Of a stretch of 25,714 nt of DNA, positions 6,955 through 14,745 are shown one piece after another. A model generated the notes under the pieces. The model ran no database searches and was not told the DNA's origin. It was given only the letters and a program-made list of their open reading frames with translations. The position numbers and the translations under genes are program-made. Origin of the DNA: an uncultured Sutterella sp. Lineage in GTDB: Bacteria > Pseudomonadota > Gammaproteobacteria > Burkholderiales > Burkholderiaceae_F. The DNA is taken from the NCBI GenBank assembly GCA_937906995.1, contig CALESB010000039.1:1-25714 (forward strand), read 5' to 3'. The first letter of the stretch is position 1; the number at the start of each line of letters is the position of its first letter.

Positions 6955-9813
6955 TTATTGCAATTCTTTCCAATGATCACGACGGGTCATATCAGAATCA
7001 ACCATCCATTCTCGTTCAAGAACGAACTTATTCATCGTTTTCCCACCAGTTACGGACATCCGTCTAGGTTGAGTTCTACCTGTAAACGGTTGGATATTTA
7101 AATCGTTGTCAATGAATTTAGAAACATCCGTAAGCGACAATGGCATATCGTTGATTTCAACATCTTTATTGCCAGAGCGTCCGAGATGCTTAACCAACAA
7201 TAGGGGATTGGGTTTACCTACCATGCCCTTATAGGGGCTTCCAAAGACTTGACCAATCATGTCGCTGTCCATGCCATCATGGTCAGAGACTAGGATGATC
7301 ATGGTATTGTCAAAAATACCTTCAGACTTCATCCAATTGATCCAACGAGAAAGTGCTTTTAAAGCACACATTTCATTGGCTAAATGAAGTTCATCTGCAT
7401 TATCTTGACGTGTTTTGTAAATTTTAGGCTTGGCGGAAACTGTGCACGTTTTTGCATCCATTAACCACGGATGGTGGGTAATTTCATTGTCAAAAAACTT
7501 ATAAGTTGCCTTAGTTGCGTTGGTATTAGACAGATCAGCTAAACCATCAATGAAAGCATATTCGCGTAATGCTCTTACAACCAAAGTGTCAGATTTTGGC
7601 ATTAAATTTTCAATCCAACGACCGTCCTTATAGACAAGGTTTTTCATACTCCAAGGGACGGAGTTAAATAGACTGACTGCGAGTAAGAATGAGTCGCTAG
7701 AGCCACGGCCTAAAGTGATATCGTTTTTTTGAAGATAACGATTAAGGTAGCTATCACCCATAAAGCGAATAGCCAAAATGTCATCATGAACAAGATCGTT
7801 TAAGCGGTTAGGTTCAAGCCAGTTTCGTTCATGAATGGCAATATCGAAATGAGGGCCAAACTTATTAAGCGTCTCAGCGTAATAACGATTGATTTTCTCA
7901 GCTAAGGATTTATCTGTTTCGTTTTCGTTTAATGACCACGGTGCGCATTTTTCACCACAAATGATGGATGGAAGGCTAGACACGGTAGAATCTCCGCTCG
8001 CTAACATATTGCGGTACCAAACGAATCCTCGATATTGATCCTTTAATTCAGGGTATTCATTAAAAAGAATGTCGATGTGTGAGCCACTGAAAGCATCAAG
8101 CATGACAACGACAATGTTGGTCTTATCTTTTGAGAAACCCATAAGGCGATCGTTATAACTTGGAAGTGTCACTGTAGTAGAGTCACTTTCTGTTTGCCAC
8201 TGTCCGCGAGATTGCCACAAAGATAACGTGCTAGAGCCCAGTCCCAAAACACAGCAGATGATGAAGACATTTCGAATTAAGCTCACTTTACCGTGGCGTG
8301 TAAGCCAAATAAAACCGGCAAAGAACAAAATCAATACAACAAAATCCACTAAAAGATTTTTAGTTAAATAAAGTGGTGCTGGATCTGAGATTTGGAATGC
8401 GTCAATTGTGCCCACGTCCATCGGCAGCAAGAAGGCATAAATCGTAAAGAGTAACGTTAAGAGACTAAAGAAATAGCCAGCAAAATTCTCCGTATTGAAG
8501 AATTTAAAGACCTTATCTAGAACCCAAAAGAAAACAATTCCAATGACGGAGTATTTTAAAAGTAAGGCTAAAACATCTGCGGTGGGCGAGAAGAGCTCTG
8601 GAGCCGTGCAAAAAGCTTGAATCGGTAAATAAGCCGTTACCAAAATTATGAGCCAAGAAACAGCCGGCGTATAAAGGCCGACAGCCCTTTTGCCTCTCAT
8701 CAAGAGCATATTCAAGTTACAGCGAAGGTGCGTTAGCCCAATGACAGGAATTAAGAATAAGAGTCCTGCAATTAAAGCAAAGTAGTGGCGATTGGCGCCT
8801 GTGAATTGCCACTTAAACCATGTATTTAAGCCGTAATACAGAACTAAAAGGCTAAAAGCTAATAGCACCTTATGGTTCTTCCAGACTTTCAAAAGAACCA
8901 ATTCCACTAAGCATGCAAAACCAGTTAAAACAAAACCGATATCAGAAATGAAACTTAATTGGACTTTAGTTGCATCGCTGATGAGCTCCATTTGATTGGA
9001 GCTTAATAAAGCGAAGATGGCGCTGATACCCCACAAAAAGACCAGGTAGCCGCTCATGAATGAGCTTTGAGGAAAGACCTCATTGGTTGCTTTGTGTTTA
9101 GGGAAACGTTGTTTTATTGATTCAATGGTTTTGCGACCAAAGCGGTGATATAGGTCATAGACAATGTTCTTACACAAAGAGAAGATGTTATTAAAGGTCC
9201 AATAAAGGACTAAACCAGAGGCTGCGTCGTATAAGAGGACTAAAAACAGGGCAGCCATGCCGTAAAGTTGAATTTTGTCTTTACGAGACATGTTCTGCGT
9301 ATAAACCAAGGCACTGACCAAATTGATAACAGTCATCAAAATGGGCATGACATTGATAGCAAAGCCACCGATGTGGAACATTTCGTCTGGCTTAGAAAGG
9401 TCGGCTAAGCCCATAAAAGCCACGCCTTGTAAGGGTTCAAAATGGCTTAAAAAGTGGTAAGCAGCAAAGAAGAACGGAATTTGCAAGAAAAAGCCGATAC
9501 TCGAGCGCATGGCCAAGAATGGAGAGAAGCCGGCTTGGCGATGCATGGTTGAGATCATCGCAAAGCGCTCTTGCCCCTTAAATGTCGCCTTGATCATCGC
9601 CTCTTTGGCCTCGAAGGATTTGCGAATTGCGCGCTCTTCTTCTTGCCAAGATTCTGCTTTCATATAGATAGGCAGAATCACAAAGTTCACCACAAGGCTC
9701 ATCACGATAATGGCCCAGCCCCAAGCATGCGTTTGTTCAAAGCCCCACATCAGGGCCTTTTGCATCCAAAATTCAAGCGGAGCAATGAAAAGCGTATAGA
9801 TAAAATCCAACAT
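6955..9813 (-). CDS. YidC/Oxa1-like insertase module fused to sulfatase/LtaS-like hydrolase-transferase
   Basis: A very unusual 952-residue membrane protein. Residues about 1-225 look like the conserved core of YidC/Oxa1 insertases: an N-terminal hydrophobic helix, a membrane segment ending VVNFVILPIYMKAES, a charged cytoplasmic loop with SFEAKEAMIKATFKGQERF, then paired helices ending in GLVLYWTFNNIFSLCKN, the YidC hallmark. Residues about 250-530 add roughly eight further membrane segments. Residues about 565-930 are an alkaline-phosphatase/sulfatase-fold domain, predicted periplasmic: metal site VVVMLDAFSG (Asp573), nucleophile region SGDSTVSSLPSI (probably Thr610), HHP (780-782) and VSDHDG (Asp844, His845). 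Related domains (LtaS, OpgB, EptA) transfer phosphoglycerol or phosphoethanolamine from lipids. GGAG precedes the ATG, three bases after the glycerophosphotransferase stop, so the two are surely cotranscribed. Substrate unknown. Confidence 0.82.
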   Translation of the reverse strand: MLDFIYTLFIAPLEFWMQKALMWGFEQTHAWGWAIIVMSLVVNFVILPIYMKAESWQEEERAIRKSFEAKEAMIKATFKGQERFAMISTMHRQAGFSPFLAMRSSIGFFLQIPFFFAAYHFLSHFEPLQGVAFMGLADLSKPDEMFHIGGFAINVMPILMTVINLVSALVYTQNMSRKDKIQLYGMAALFLVLLYDAASGLVLYWTFNNIFSLCKNIVYDLYHRFGRKTIESIKQRFPKHKATNEVFPQSSFMSGYLVFLWGISAIFALLSSNQMELISDATKVQLSFISDIGFVLTGFACLVELVLLKVWKNHKVLLAFSLLVLYYGLNTWFKWQFTGANRHYFALIAGLLFLIPVIGLTHLRCNLNMLLMRGKRAVGLYTPAVSWLIILVTAYLPIQAFCTAPELFSPTADVLALLLKYSVIGIVFFWVLDKVFKFFNTENFAGYFFSLLTLLFTIYAFLLPMDVGTIDAFQISDPAPLYLTKNLLVDFVVLILFFAGFIWLTRHGKVSLIRNVFIICCVLGLGSSTLSLWQSRGQWQTESDSTTVTLPSYNDRLMGFSKDKTNIVVVMLDAFSGSHIDILFNEYPELKDQYRGFVWYRNMLASGDSTVSSLPSIICGEKCAPWSLNENETDKSLAEKINRYYAETLNKFGPHFDIAIHERNWLEPNRLNDLVHDDILAIRFMGDSYLNRYLQKNDITLGRGSSDSFLLAVSLFNSVPWSMKNLVYKDGRWIENLMPKSDTLVVRALREYAFIDGLADLSNTNATKATYKFFDNEITHHPWLMDAKTCTVSAKPKIYKTRQDNADELHLANEMCALKALSRWINWMKSEGIFDNTMIILVSDHDGMDSDMIGQVFGSPYKGMVGKPNPLLLVKHLGRSGNKDVEINDMPLSLTDVSKFIDNDLNIQPFTGRTQPRRMSVTGGKTMNKFVLEREWMVDSDMTRRDHWKELQ

Positions 9814-9816
9814 GAA

Positions 9817-11112
9817 TTATTTCTCCGTCTTTACGTTTTGTACGGCTTGAATGAGTGCTTCGGCAATGGGTTCTCCAGCCTTGCCAAAGTTGACGACATT
9901 TTTATCTCGGATGGCTTCAATTTGTTTAGCCATATCTGCATGTTGATTTAGAAGATTTTCAACAGCTTGGGGGATTTTGTTTTCCTCACCGGGCAAAATG
10001 CGCTGTCCTAATGTATCGAGAGCTTTCATTTCCCAAGCCTCATGGGGAATTTCCCAGGCTTCAAAGCCATTCTTCAAAGGACCGTTACCGACTGAAATCA
10101 CGGGACGCAGAAATACGAAAGCAAAGTCAAAAATAACACCAGAGATATCAGAAATCATAAGTTTGGCTCGACTCAAGCTCCTGAAGCCATCAGGATTACG
10201 ATCCCACTCAATATGGTCTTCATTTTTGAGTTCATCCGTTAATTTATCCATCAAAGCCTTATCTGAAATAAAGCTCTGAGGGTGTGGACGAAGAATAACG
10301 TGATAGCCTGCTTTGGCTAACATTTTAGGAATGAGGCTTCCTGTTCGAGTTAAAAGACCGTTAGCCCCCCAAGTAGGAGCAATCAAAATCGTATTGTCTT
10401 CAGGAGGACAATGGGGGTCACGTCGAGCAACTAAACCATCTAAATAGGGACAACCTAAAAGTGGAAGTTCTTTAGTGGGGGTTTTTCGCAATGCTTCAAG
10501 GTCTCGAAGACTTTTGGCTTGCGCCGGACCCGCACAGTAAACGGCATCGTAGTAATCAAAACTGTAGAACTTATACGTGTGGATGTCTCCAACAGCATGA
10601 ACTACGTGAATGTATTTTTTTACGCCGGGTGAGCGACGAATTTGAAGTACATCGATGCCTGGTGTTGTCAGCACAAAAACGTCTGCTTCTAAAAAGCCTA
10701 AAGCAGTGTAGGCTGTTTGACCTTTACCAATAAATTTTGCACGAACGTATTCGTTCAGTCCAGCAGAAAAAACAGGATCGTTTTCCGCAGAGGTTAGGTA
10801 TGTCACATGAACTTTTTTCTTGGCCAAACATTCAAGAATGGGTTTAAACGTTGACCAGTAGGCAGCAGACTCCGCATAAAAAACGATGGAGTTGTTCTTA
10901 AGATCGTCTTTTTTACCCGTGAACTTAAAAAAGAGGGCACGTAAAAGACTTGGCAACTTGCGAATAAGGAAGTAAGCGCTTGAAATTAATCCAACAAAAA
11001 CAGACAACAACATGCTACCTGTGCCAGGATCGAGGTAGGCGTAGGCATCTAGGGGAGCACAAAGTATGAGCAGTGCATAAACCGCGTGCGAAAAAGAGAC
11101 TGTTCGTCGCAT
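9817..11112 (-). CDS. Membrane-anchored CDP-glycerol-type glycerophosphotransferase (TagB/TagF family domain)
   Basis: A 431-residue protein. Residues 1-25 are a signal-like hydrophobic segment, followed by AYLDPGTGSMLLSVFVG and a second membrane helix ending in a basic cluster, so the rest should be cytoplasmic. Residues about 75-415 resemble the GT-B-like glycerophosphotransferases of teichoic acid synthesis: HVVHAVGD, LIAPTWGANG, ILRPHPQSF and the family signature ISDISGVIFDFAFVFLRPV. Such enzymes transfer glycerol-phosphate, or a related group, from a CDP donor to a lipid-linked glycan. The YLDPGTGS motif is, in my memory, common in short membrane proteins beside sulfatase-like genes; here it is fused on. 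It heads the operon, three bases before the insertase-sulfatase gene. The start lacks a strong ribosome site but gives a sensible N-terminus. The transferred group is unproven. Confidence 0.8.
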   Translation of the reverse strand: MRRTVSFSHAVYALLILCAPLDAYAYLDPGTGSMLLSVFVGLISSAYFLIRKLPSLLRALFFKFTGKKDDLKNNSIVFYAESAAYWSTFKPILECLAKKKVHVTYLTSAENDPVFSAGLNEYVRAKFIGKGQTAYTALGFLEADVFVLTTPGIDVLQIRRSPGVKKYIHVVHAVGDIHTYKFYSFDYYDAVYCAGPAQAKSLRDLEALRKTPTKELPLLGCPYLDGLVARRDPHCPPEDNTILIAPTWGANGLLTRTGSLIPKMLAKAGYHVILRPHPQSFISDKALMDKLTDELKNEDHIEWDRNPDGFRSLSRAKLMISDISGVIFDFAFVFLRPVISVGNGPLKNGFEAWEIPHEAWEMKALDTLGQRILPGEENKIPQAVENLLNQHADMAKQIEAIRDKNVVNFGKAGEPIAEALIQAVQNVKTEK

Positions 11113-11416
11113 GGATTAATCTTTATGTAAGGGAGTCGGTAAAAAAAGAAAAAGGATTCAAGGTGTTGATCCATAAAGAAACAACGCCAAAAATCCGCCT
11201 GTATTCTACCATCGTCACTAAAGATACGCTCATCAAATTTATGATGTGCAAAAGCTTATATTTTCTTGCATTTATGAATAATGTTCTAATTAAGATCAGT
11301 AAACTTAAAAATTAACTTAAATTCAGTGCTTTTTTCTGGACTTTTTGTTCAAAAACTATCAGAATCACACCAATGTTGAAACAAATGCCCAGGTTTGGCG
11401 TCATAGGCGAAATACA
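11113..11416. other. Divergent intergenic region between the decoration operon and the transporter operon
   Basis: About 300 AT-rich bases without a credible gene. It must hold promoters for both the minus-strand operon starting at 11112 and the plus-strand transporter operon starting at 11417. I see no clear sigma-70 pair. A short inverted repeat CATCA(6)TGATG at 11231-11246 is a possible operator. Confidence 0.5.
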
Positions 11417-12385
11417 ATGTCCCGTTTTCTTTGTCTAATAACTTTAATTGCTTCCTTTTTAATGGGGGCAGTCGCGCACGCTGCAGAACGTGTAGTGATT
11501 TATACAAGTGCAGAAGAGTACCGTAATGCTTATTTTGAGGAACGTCTTAAAAAGGCTTTTCCTCAATACGAAATTATTTTGGACTATATGCCCACGGGCA
11601 ACCAAGCCGCAAAGTTGATGTCTGAGGGGAAGAATACGCCTTGTGATATTTCCTTGGATTTGGAATATGCCTATTTGGAACAATTACAAGCCAATTTGGC
11701 TGTCCTTGATCAATTTGATTTTTCAATCTACACGGACGATTTTGTGACACCGACTCGCAAGTGGTTACCCGTTTATCGTAATGGTGGCGCCATCATTGTG
11801 AATACTCAGGTATTAAAGGCTAAGGGATTAGCAGAGCCCCAGAGTTATGCAGATCTTTTAAAACCAGAGTATAAGAATTTAATTTCAATGCCCAATCCAA
11901 AGTTCTCCGGCACGGGTTATATGTTTGTGAAAAACTTGGTCAACATCTGGGGAGAAGATAAGGCATTTGATTATTTTGATGACTTTTCTCAGAATGTTTT
12001 GCAATTTACGTCTTCAGGTTCTGGTCCAGTTAAAGCCCTAGTGCAAGGTGAAGCTGCCATCGGTTTGGGTATGACGGGTCAAGCCGTGATTGAAATCAAT
12101 AAGGGTTCGCCTTTAAAAGTGACTTACTTTGAAGAAGGCTCTCCTTATACCCTGTACGGTATGGCTATCATTGCAGGTAAAGAAAAGCGTCAAGCTGTGC
12201 AAGATGTGATGAAGTTCTTCTACGATCATTTGATTGAAGAAAATAATGCAAAGTTCTTCCCAGAAAAAGTCTTTAAAAATAAGGACTTTACTTTGAAGAA
12301 TTTCCCTGCCAAGATCCAATACGCCAATATGGGCCCCAATACAATTGAAGAAAAACAACGCATTTTGGAAAACTGGGAATACTAA
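11417..12385 (+). CDS. ABC transporter periplasmic substrate-binding protein (aminoethylphosphonate/iron-type cluster)
   Basis: A periplasmic binding protein of 322 residues with a signal peptide MSRFLCLITLIASFLMGAVAHA cleaved before AERVVIYTS. The mature fold is that of the Fe3+/thiamine/aminoethylphosphonate group: ERVVIYTSAEE at the N-terminus, then the hinge-region motif MPNPKFSGTGYM near residue 160 and FTSSGSGPV. The tandem tyrosines that bind ferric iron in FbpA-type proteins are absent, so an organic anion such as 2-aminoethylphosphonate is more likely than iron. I chose ATG 11417 over an upstream ATG at 11345 because it begins the signal peptide and has AGGCGA eight bases before it. 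Six bases separate it from the ATPase gene. Its four-gene operon ends with a cytidylyltransferase, which suggests the imported compound is activated with CTP. Substrate is inferred. Confidence 0.82.
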   Translation: MSRFLCLITLIASFLMGAVAHAAERVVIYTSAEEYRNAYFEERLKKAFPQYEIILDYMPTGNQAAKLMSEGKNTPCDISLDLEYAYLEQLQANLAVLDQFDFSIYTDDFVTPTRKWLPVYRNGGAIIVNTQVLKAKGLAEPQSYADLLKPEYKNLISMPNPKFSGTGYMFVKNLVNIWGEDKAFDYFDDFSQNVLQFTSSGSGPVKALVQGEAAIGLGMTGQAVIEINKGSPLKVTYFEEGSPYTLYGMAIIAGKEKRQAVQDVMKFFYDHLIEENNAKFFPEKVFKNKDFTLKNFPAKIQYANMGPNTIEEKQRILENWEY

Positions 12386-12391
12386 TTAGCT

Positions 12392-13150
12392 ATGAAAGAG
12401 CTCACCGTTAAAGGTCTGAAAAAATCATTTGATGGCAAAGAGGTTCTTAAGTCTTTGGACTTTACCGTTCAAAGTGGGGAGTTTCTCTCCATTCTCGGAG
12501 CTTCCGGTTGTGGGAAGTCGACCTTATTGCGTATTTTGATTGGTTTAGAGCAACCCGATGCAGGACAAATTCTAAAGGACGGGGAGGAGATTACTCATTT
12601 GGCACCCTCAAAGCGCAAGATGGGGATTGTCTTTCAAAACTATGCGCTCTTTCAGAACATGACGGTGTTGCAAAACGTCTCCTATGCTTTGCGTTTTCAA
12701 AAACAATACGCCGGACAAGAAGAGTCGATTGCCAAAGAGGCTCTGGACTCAGTGGGGTTGACAGATCATTTAAGCAAATATCCGTCAGAATTGTCTGGTG
12801 GCCAACAACAACGAGTTGCGATTGCTCGCACATTGGCCCAAAACCCGGAAATCATTTTGTTTGATGAACCGATGTCAGCGCTTGACGTCGATACGCGCTT
12901 AGCTTTACGAGATGAATTGAAGTCTTTACAAAAGCGCTTTGGTTCTACCATGATTTATATTACGCATGACCAAGAAGAGGCTTTTGCGATGTCGGATCGT
13001 ATTATGGTGATGCGTGCTGGGGTGATTGAGCAAATCGATACGCCAGCCAATATCATCGCGCATCCAGCCAATGACTTTATTGAAAAATTTGTGATTCATA
13101 ACATCAATCTTAAGATTGAGTCCCTTTTACCTTTTAGGCGAGCCTTATGA
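12392..13150 (+). CDS. ABC transporter ATP-binding protein
   Basis: The cytoplasmic ATPase of the importer, 252 residues. All family motifs are present: Walker A GASGCGKST (about 36-44), Q-loop VFQNYALF, signature LSGGQQQR, Walker B IILFDEPMSALD and switch histidine in ITHDQEEAF. It is of the PotA/FbpC/PhnT type but stops soon after the core domain, without the C-terminal TOBE regulatory domain that many of these carry (usual lengths about 350). The stop overlaps the permease start as ATGA at 13147-13150, which indicates translational coupling. Confidence 0.92.
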   Translation: MKELTVKGLKKSFDGKEVLKSLDFTVQSGEFLSILGASGCGKSTLLRILIGLEQPDAGQILKDGEEITHLAPSKRKMGIVFQNYALFQNMTVLQNVSYALRFQKQYAGQEESIAKEALDSVGLTDHLSKYPSELSGGQQQRVAIARTLAQNPEIILFDEPMSALDVDTRLALRDELKSLQKRFGSTMIYITHDQEEAFAMSDRIMVMRAGVIEQIDTPANIIAHPANDFIEKFVIHNINLKIESLLPFRRAL

Positions 13151-14745
13151 GTAGCAGTCATCGACGATATGCCGCCTATCAACCCGGAAGAGCTGTGAGA
13201 TGGCTTCTTCTGGGATTGTTTTTATTAGCTTTTGTTTGGCCTTTGACGAATCTTTTTTGGTCGCTAGGGGATGTGAATGTTCTTAGAATCCTTAAAAGTC
13301 GCCCGGTCTTAAAGGCGCTCACCAATTCTTTATGGGTGAGCTCTTGTGCAACAGTGATCGCTGTTACTTTGGGTGGACTTTTAGCTTGGGGGATTGTTCG
13401 CACCCAAATTGCAGGTAAACGTATTTTTGAGGCGATCTTTGTAATACCCATGTTAATTCCCTCGCTATCTCATGGGATGGGACTGATTTTGCTTTTTGGT
13501 GCCAATGGCATCGTGACCAAAACGTTGGGTTGGGAAGGTTCTATTTACGGCTTTTGGGGCATTGTGATTGGTTCCGTGCTCTACGCCTTACCAGTTGCCT
13601 TTTTGATGATTGCTGACCTTTTAAAGTACGAAAGTCGAGCACATTACGAGGCGGCGGATGTGTTAGGTATTCCTCGCTCTAGCCAATTTATCCATTTGAC
13701 ACTACCTTACTTAGCTAAGCCTATGATCGGGGTGATTTTTGCGATTTTCACACTTGTTGTGACGGACTACGGCGTGCCTTTAATGATTGGAGGCAAATTC
13801 ACAACGCTGCCTGTTTTGATGTACCAAGAGACGATTGGTTTATTAAATTTTGGTAAGGGTGCAGTGATTGGAAGCCTTTTATTGGTGCCCGCTGTTTTGG
13901 CTTTTGTTTTGGAATTGGGAACGCGTCAAAGTCGAGCAGAGGGACAGACGGTGCGCATTGGTGATCGTGCGCATTCTCAATGGTTTGAAGGCTTGATGAC
14001 GGCTTTATGTTCTGCCGTAAGCTTATTTATTTTGATGCCCATTCTGGCCTTTGTGTTTTTAAGCATTGTTTCTAAGTATCCCATTGATTTATCTGTTTCT
14101 TTGGCTCATATTGAGCAAGCTTTGAATTTAAATGCAATGACCTATTTGGGACACTCCCTTTGGATTTCGTTCTTAGTGGCAGTTGTCGGTGTGATTTGTG
14201 CTACGGCAGCCGCTTATTTCTCCTCAAGAACATCCTCCAAGCTAGGGCGCTTAGTACACTTTATTGCGCTCGTGACACTAACAGTGCCTGGGATGGTTTT
14301 AGGTTTATCTTACGTTTTAGCGTTTAATAGTACATTCATTTATGGGACATTAGCGATATTGGTGTTGGTCAATATCATGCATTTTTTCGCAACGCCTTAC
14401 TTGATGATGTGCAACTCATTTGGCAAGTTAAATGAGCATTTGGAAGCGGTAGGAGATACCTTAGGGATTAGTCGTTGGCGTCTTTTTTTGGATGTTCTGT
14501 TACCCCAAACCCGGGCAACACAAGTCGAGATGTTTGTCTACTTTTTTGTCAACTCGATGGTTACGATTTCAGCGGTTTCCTTCTTGGCAACTGTTGCTAA
14601 TAAGCCGCTGTCATTGATGATCAACCAGTTTGAAGCGCAAATGATGATTGAATGCTCTGCCTTTGTTTCAGTGTTGATTCTTGTTGTGAATCTTTTAGTC
14701 AAAAGTGGCGCTCAATACTTTAAAGCCAAGAAGGGAGCCTACTAA
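13147..14745 (+). CDS. ABC transporter permease, two fused membrane domains
   Basis: A 532-residue inner-membrane permease made of two tandem MetI-like halves, about twelve predicted membrane helices, so one polypeptide supplies both halves of the pore. Each half has an EAA loop that docks the ATPase: EAADVLGIPRSSQFIHLTLP near residue 175 and EAVGDTLGISRWRLFLDVLLP near residue 435. This is the layout of FbpB/ThiP and of proposed 2-aminoethylphosphonate permeases. It overlaps the ATPase gene by four bases and shares one base (TAATG) with the following cytidylyltransferase gene, so the four genes are a tightly coupled operon. Confidence 0.92.
   Translation: MSSSHRRYAAYQPGRAVRWLLLGLFLLAFVWPLTNLFWSLGDVNVLRILKSRPVLKALTNSLWVSSCATVIAVTLGGLLAWGIVRTQIAGKRIFEAIFVIPMLIPSLSHGMGLILLFGANGIVTKTLGWEGSIYGFWGIVIGSVLYALPVAFLMIADLLKYESRAHYEAADVLGIPRSSQFIHLTLPYLAKPMIGVIFAIFTLVVTDYGVPLMIGGKFTTLPVLMYQETIGLLNFGKGAVIGSLLLVPAVLAFVLELGTRQSRAEGQTVRIGDRAHSQWFEGLMTALCSAVSLFILMPILAFVFLSIVSKYPIDLSVSLAHIEQALNLNAMTYLGHSLWISFLVAVVGVICATAAAYFSSRTSSKLGRLVHFIALVTLTVPGMVLGLSYVLAFNSTFIYGTLAILVLVNIMHFFATPYLMMCNSFGKLNEHLEAVGDTLGISRWRLFLDVLLPQTRATQVEMFVYFFVNSMVTISAVSFLATVANKPLSLMINQFEAQMMIECSAFVSVLILVVNLLVKSGAQYFKAKKGAY

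Noticed and set aside
9571..9951. 126-residue plus-strand reading frame
   Set aside because: It lies opposite the strongly supported insertase-sulfatase and glycerophosphotransferase genes and has no family features.
11417..14745. Ferric iron (FbpABC-type) importer
   Set aside because: The binding protein lacks the paired tyrosines of ferric-binding proteins and the operon ends with a cytidylyltransferase; not fully excluded.
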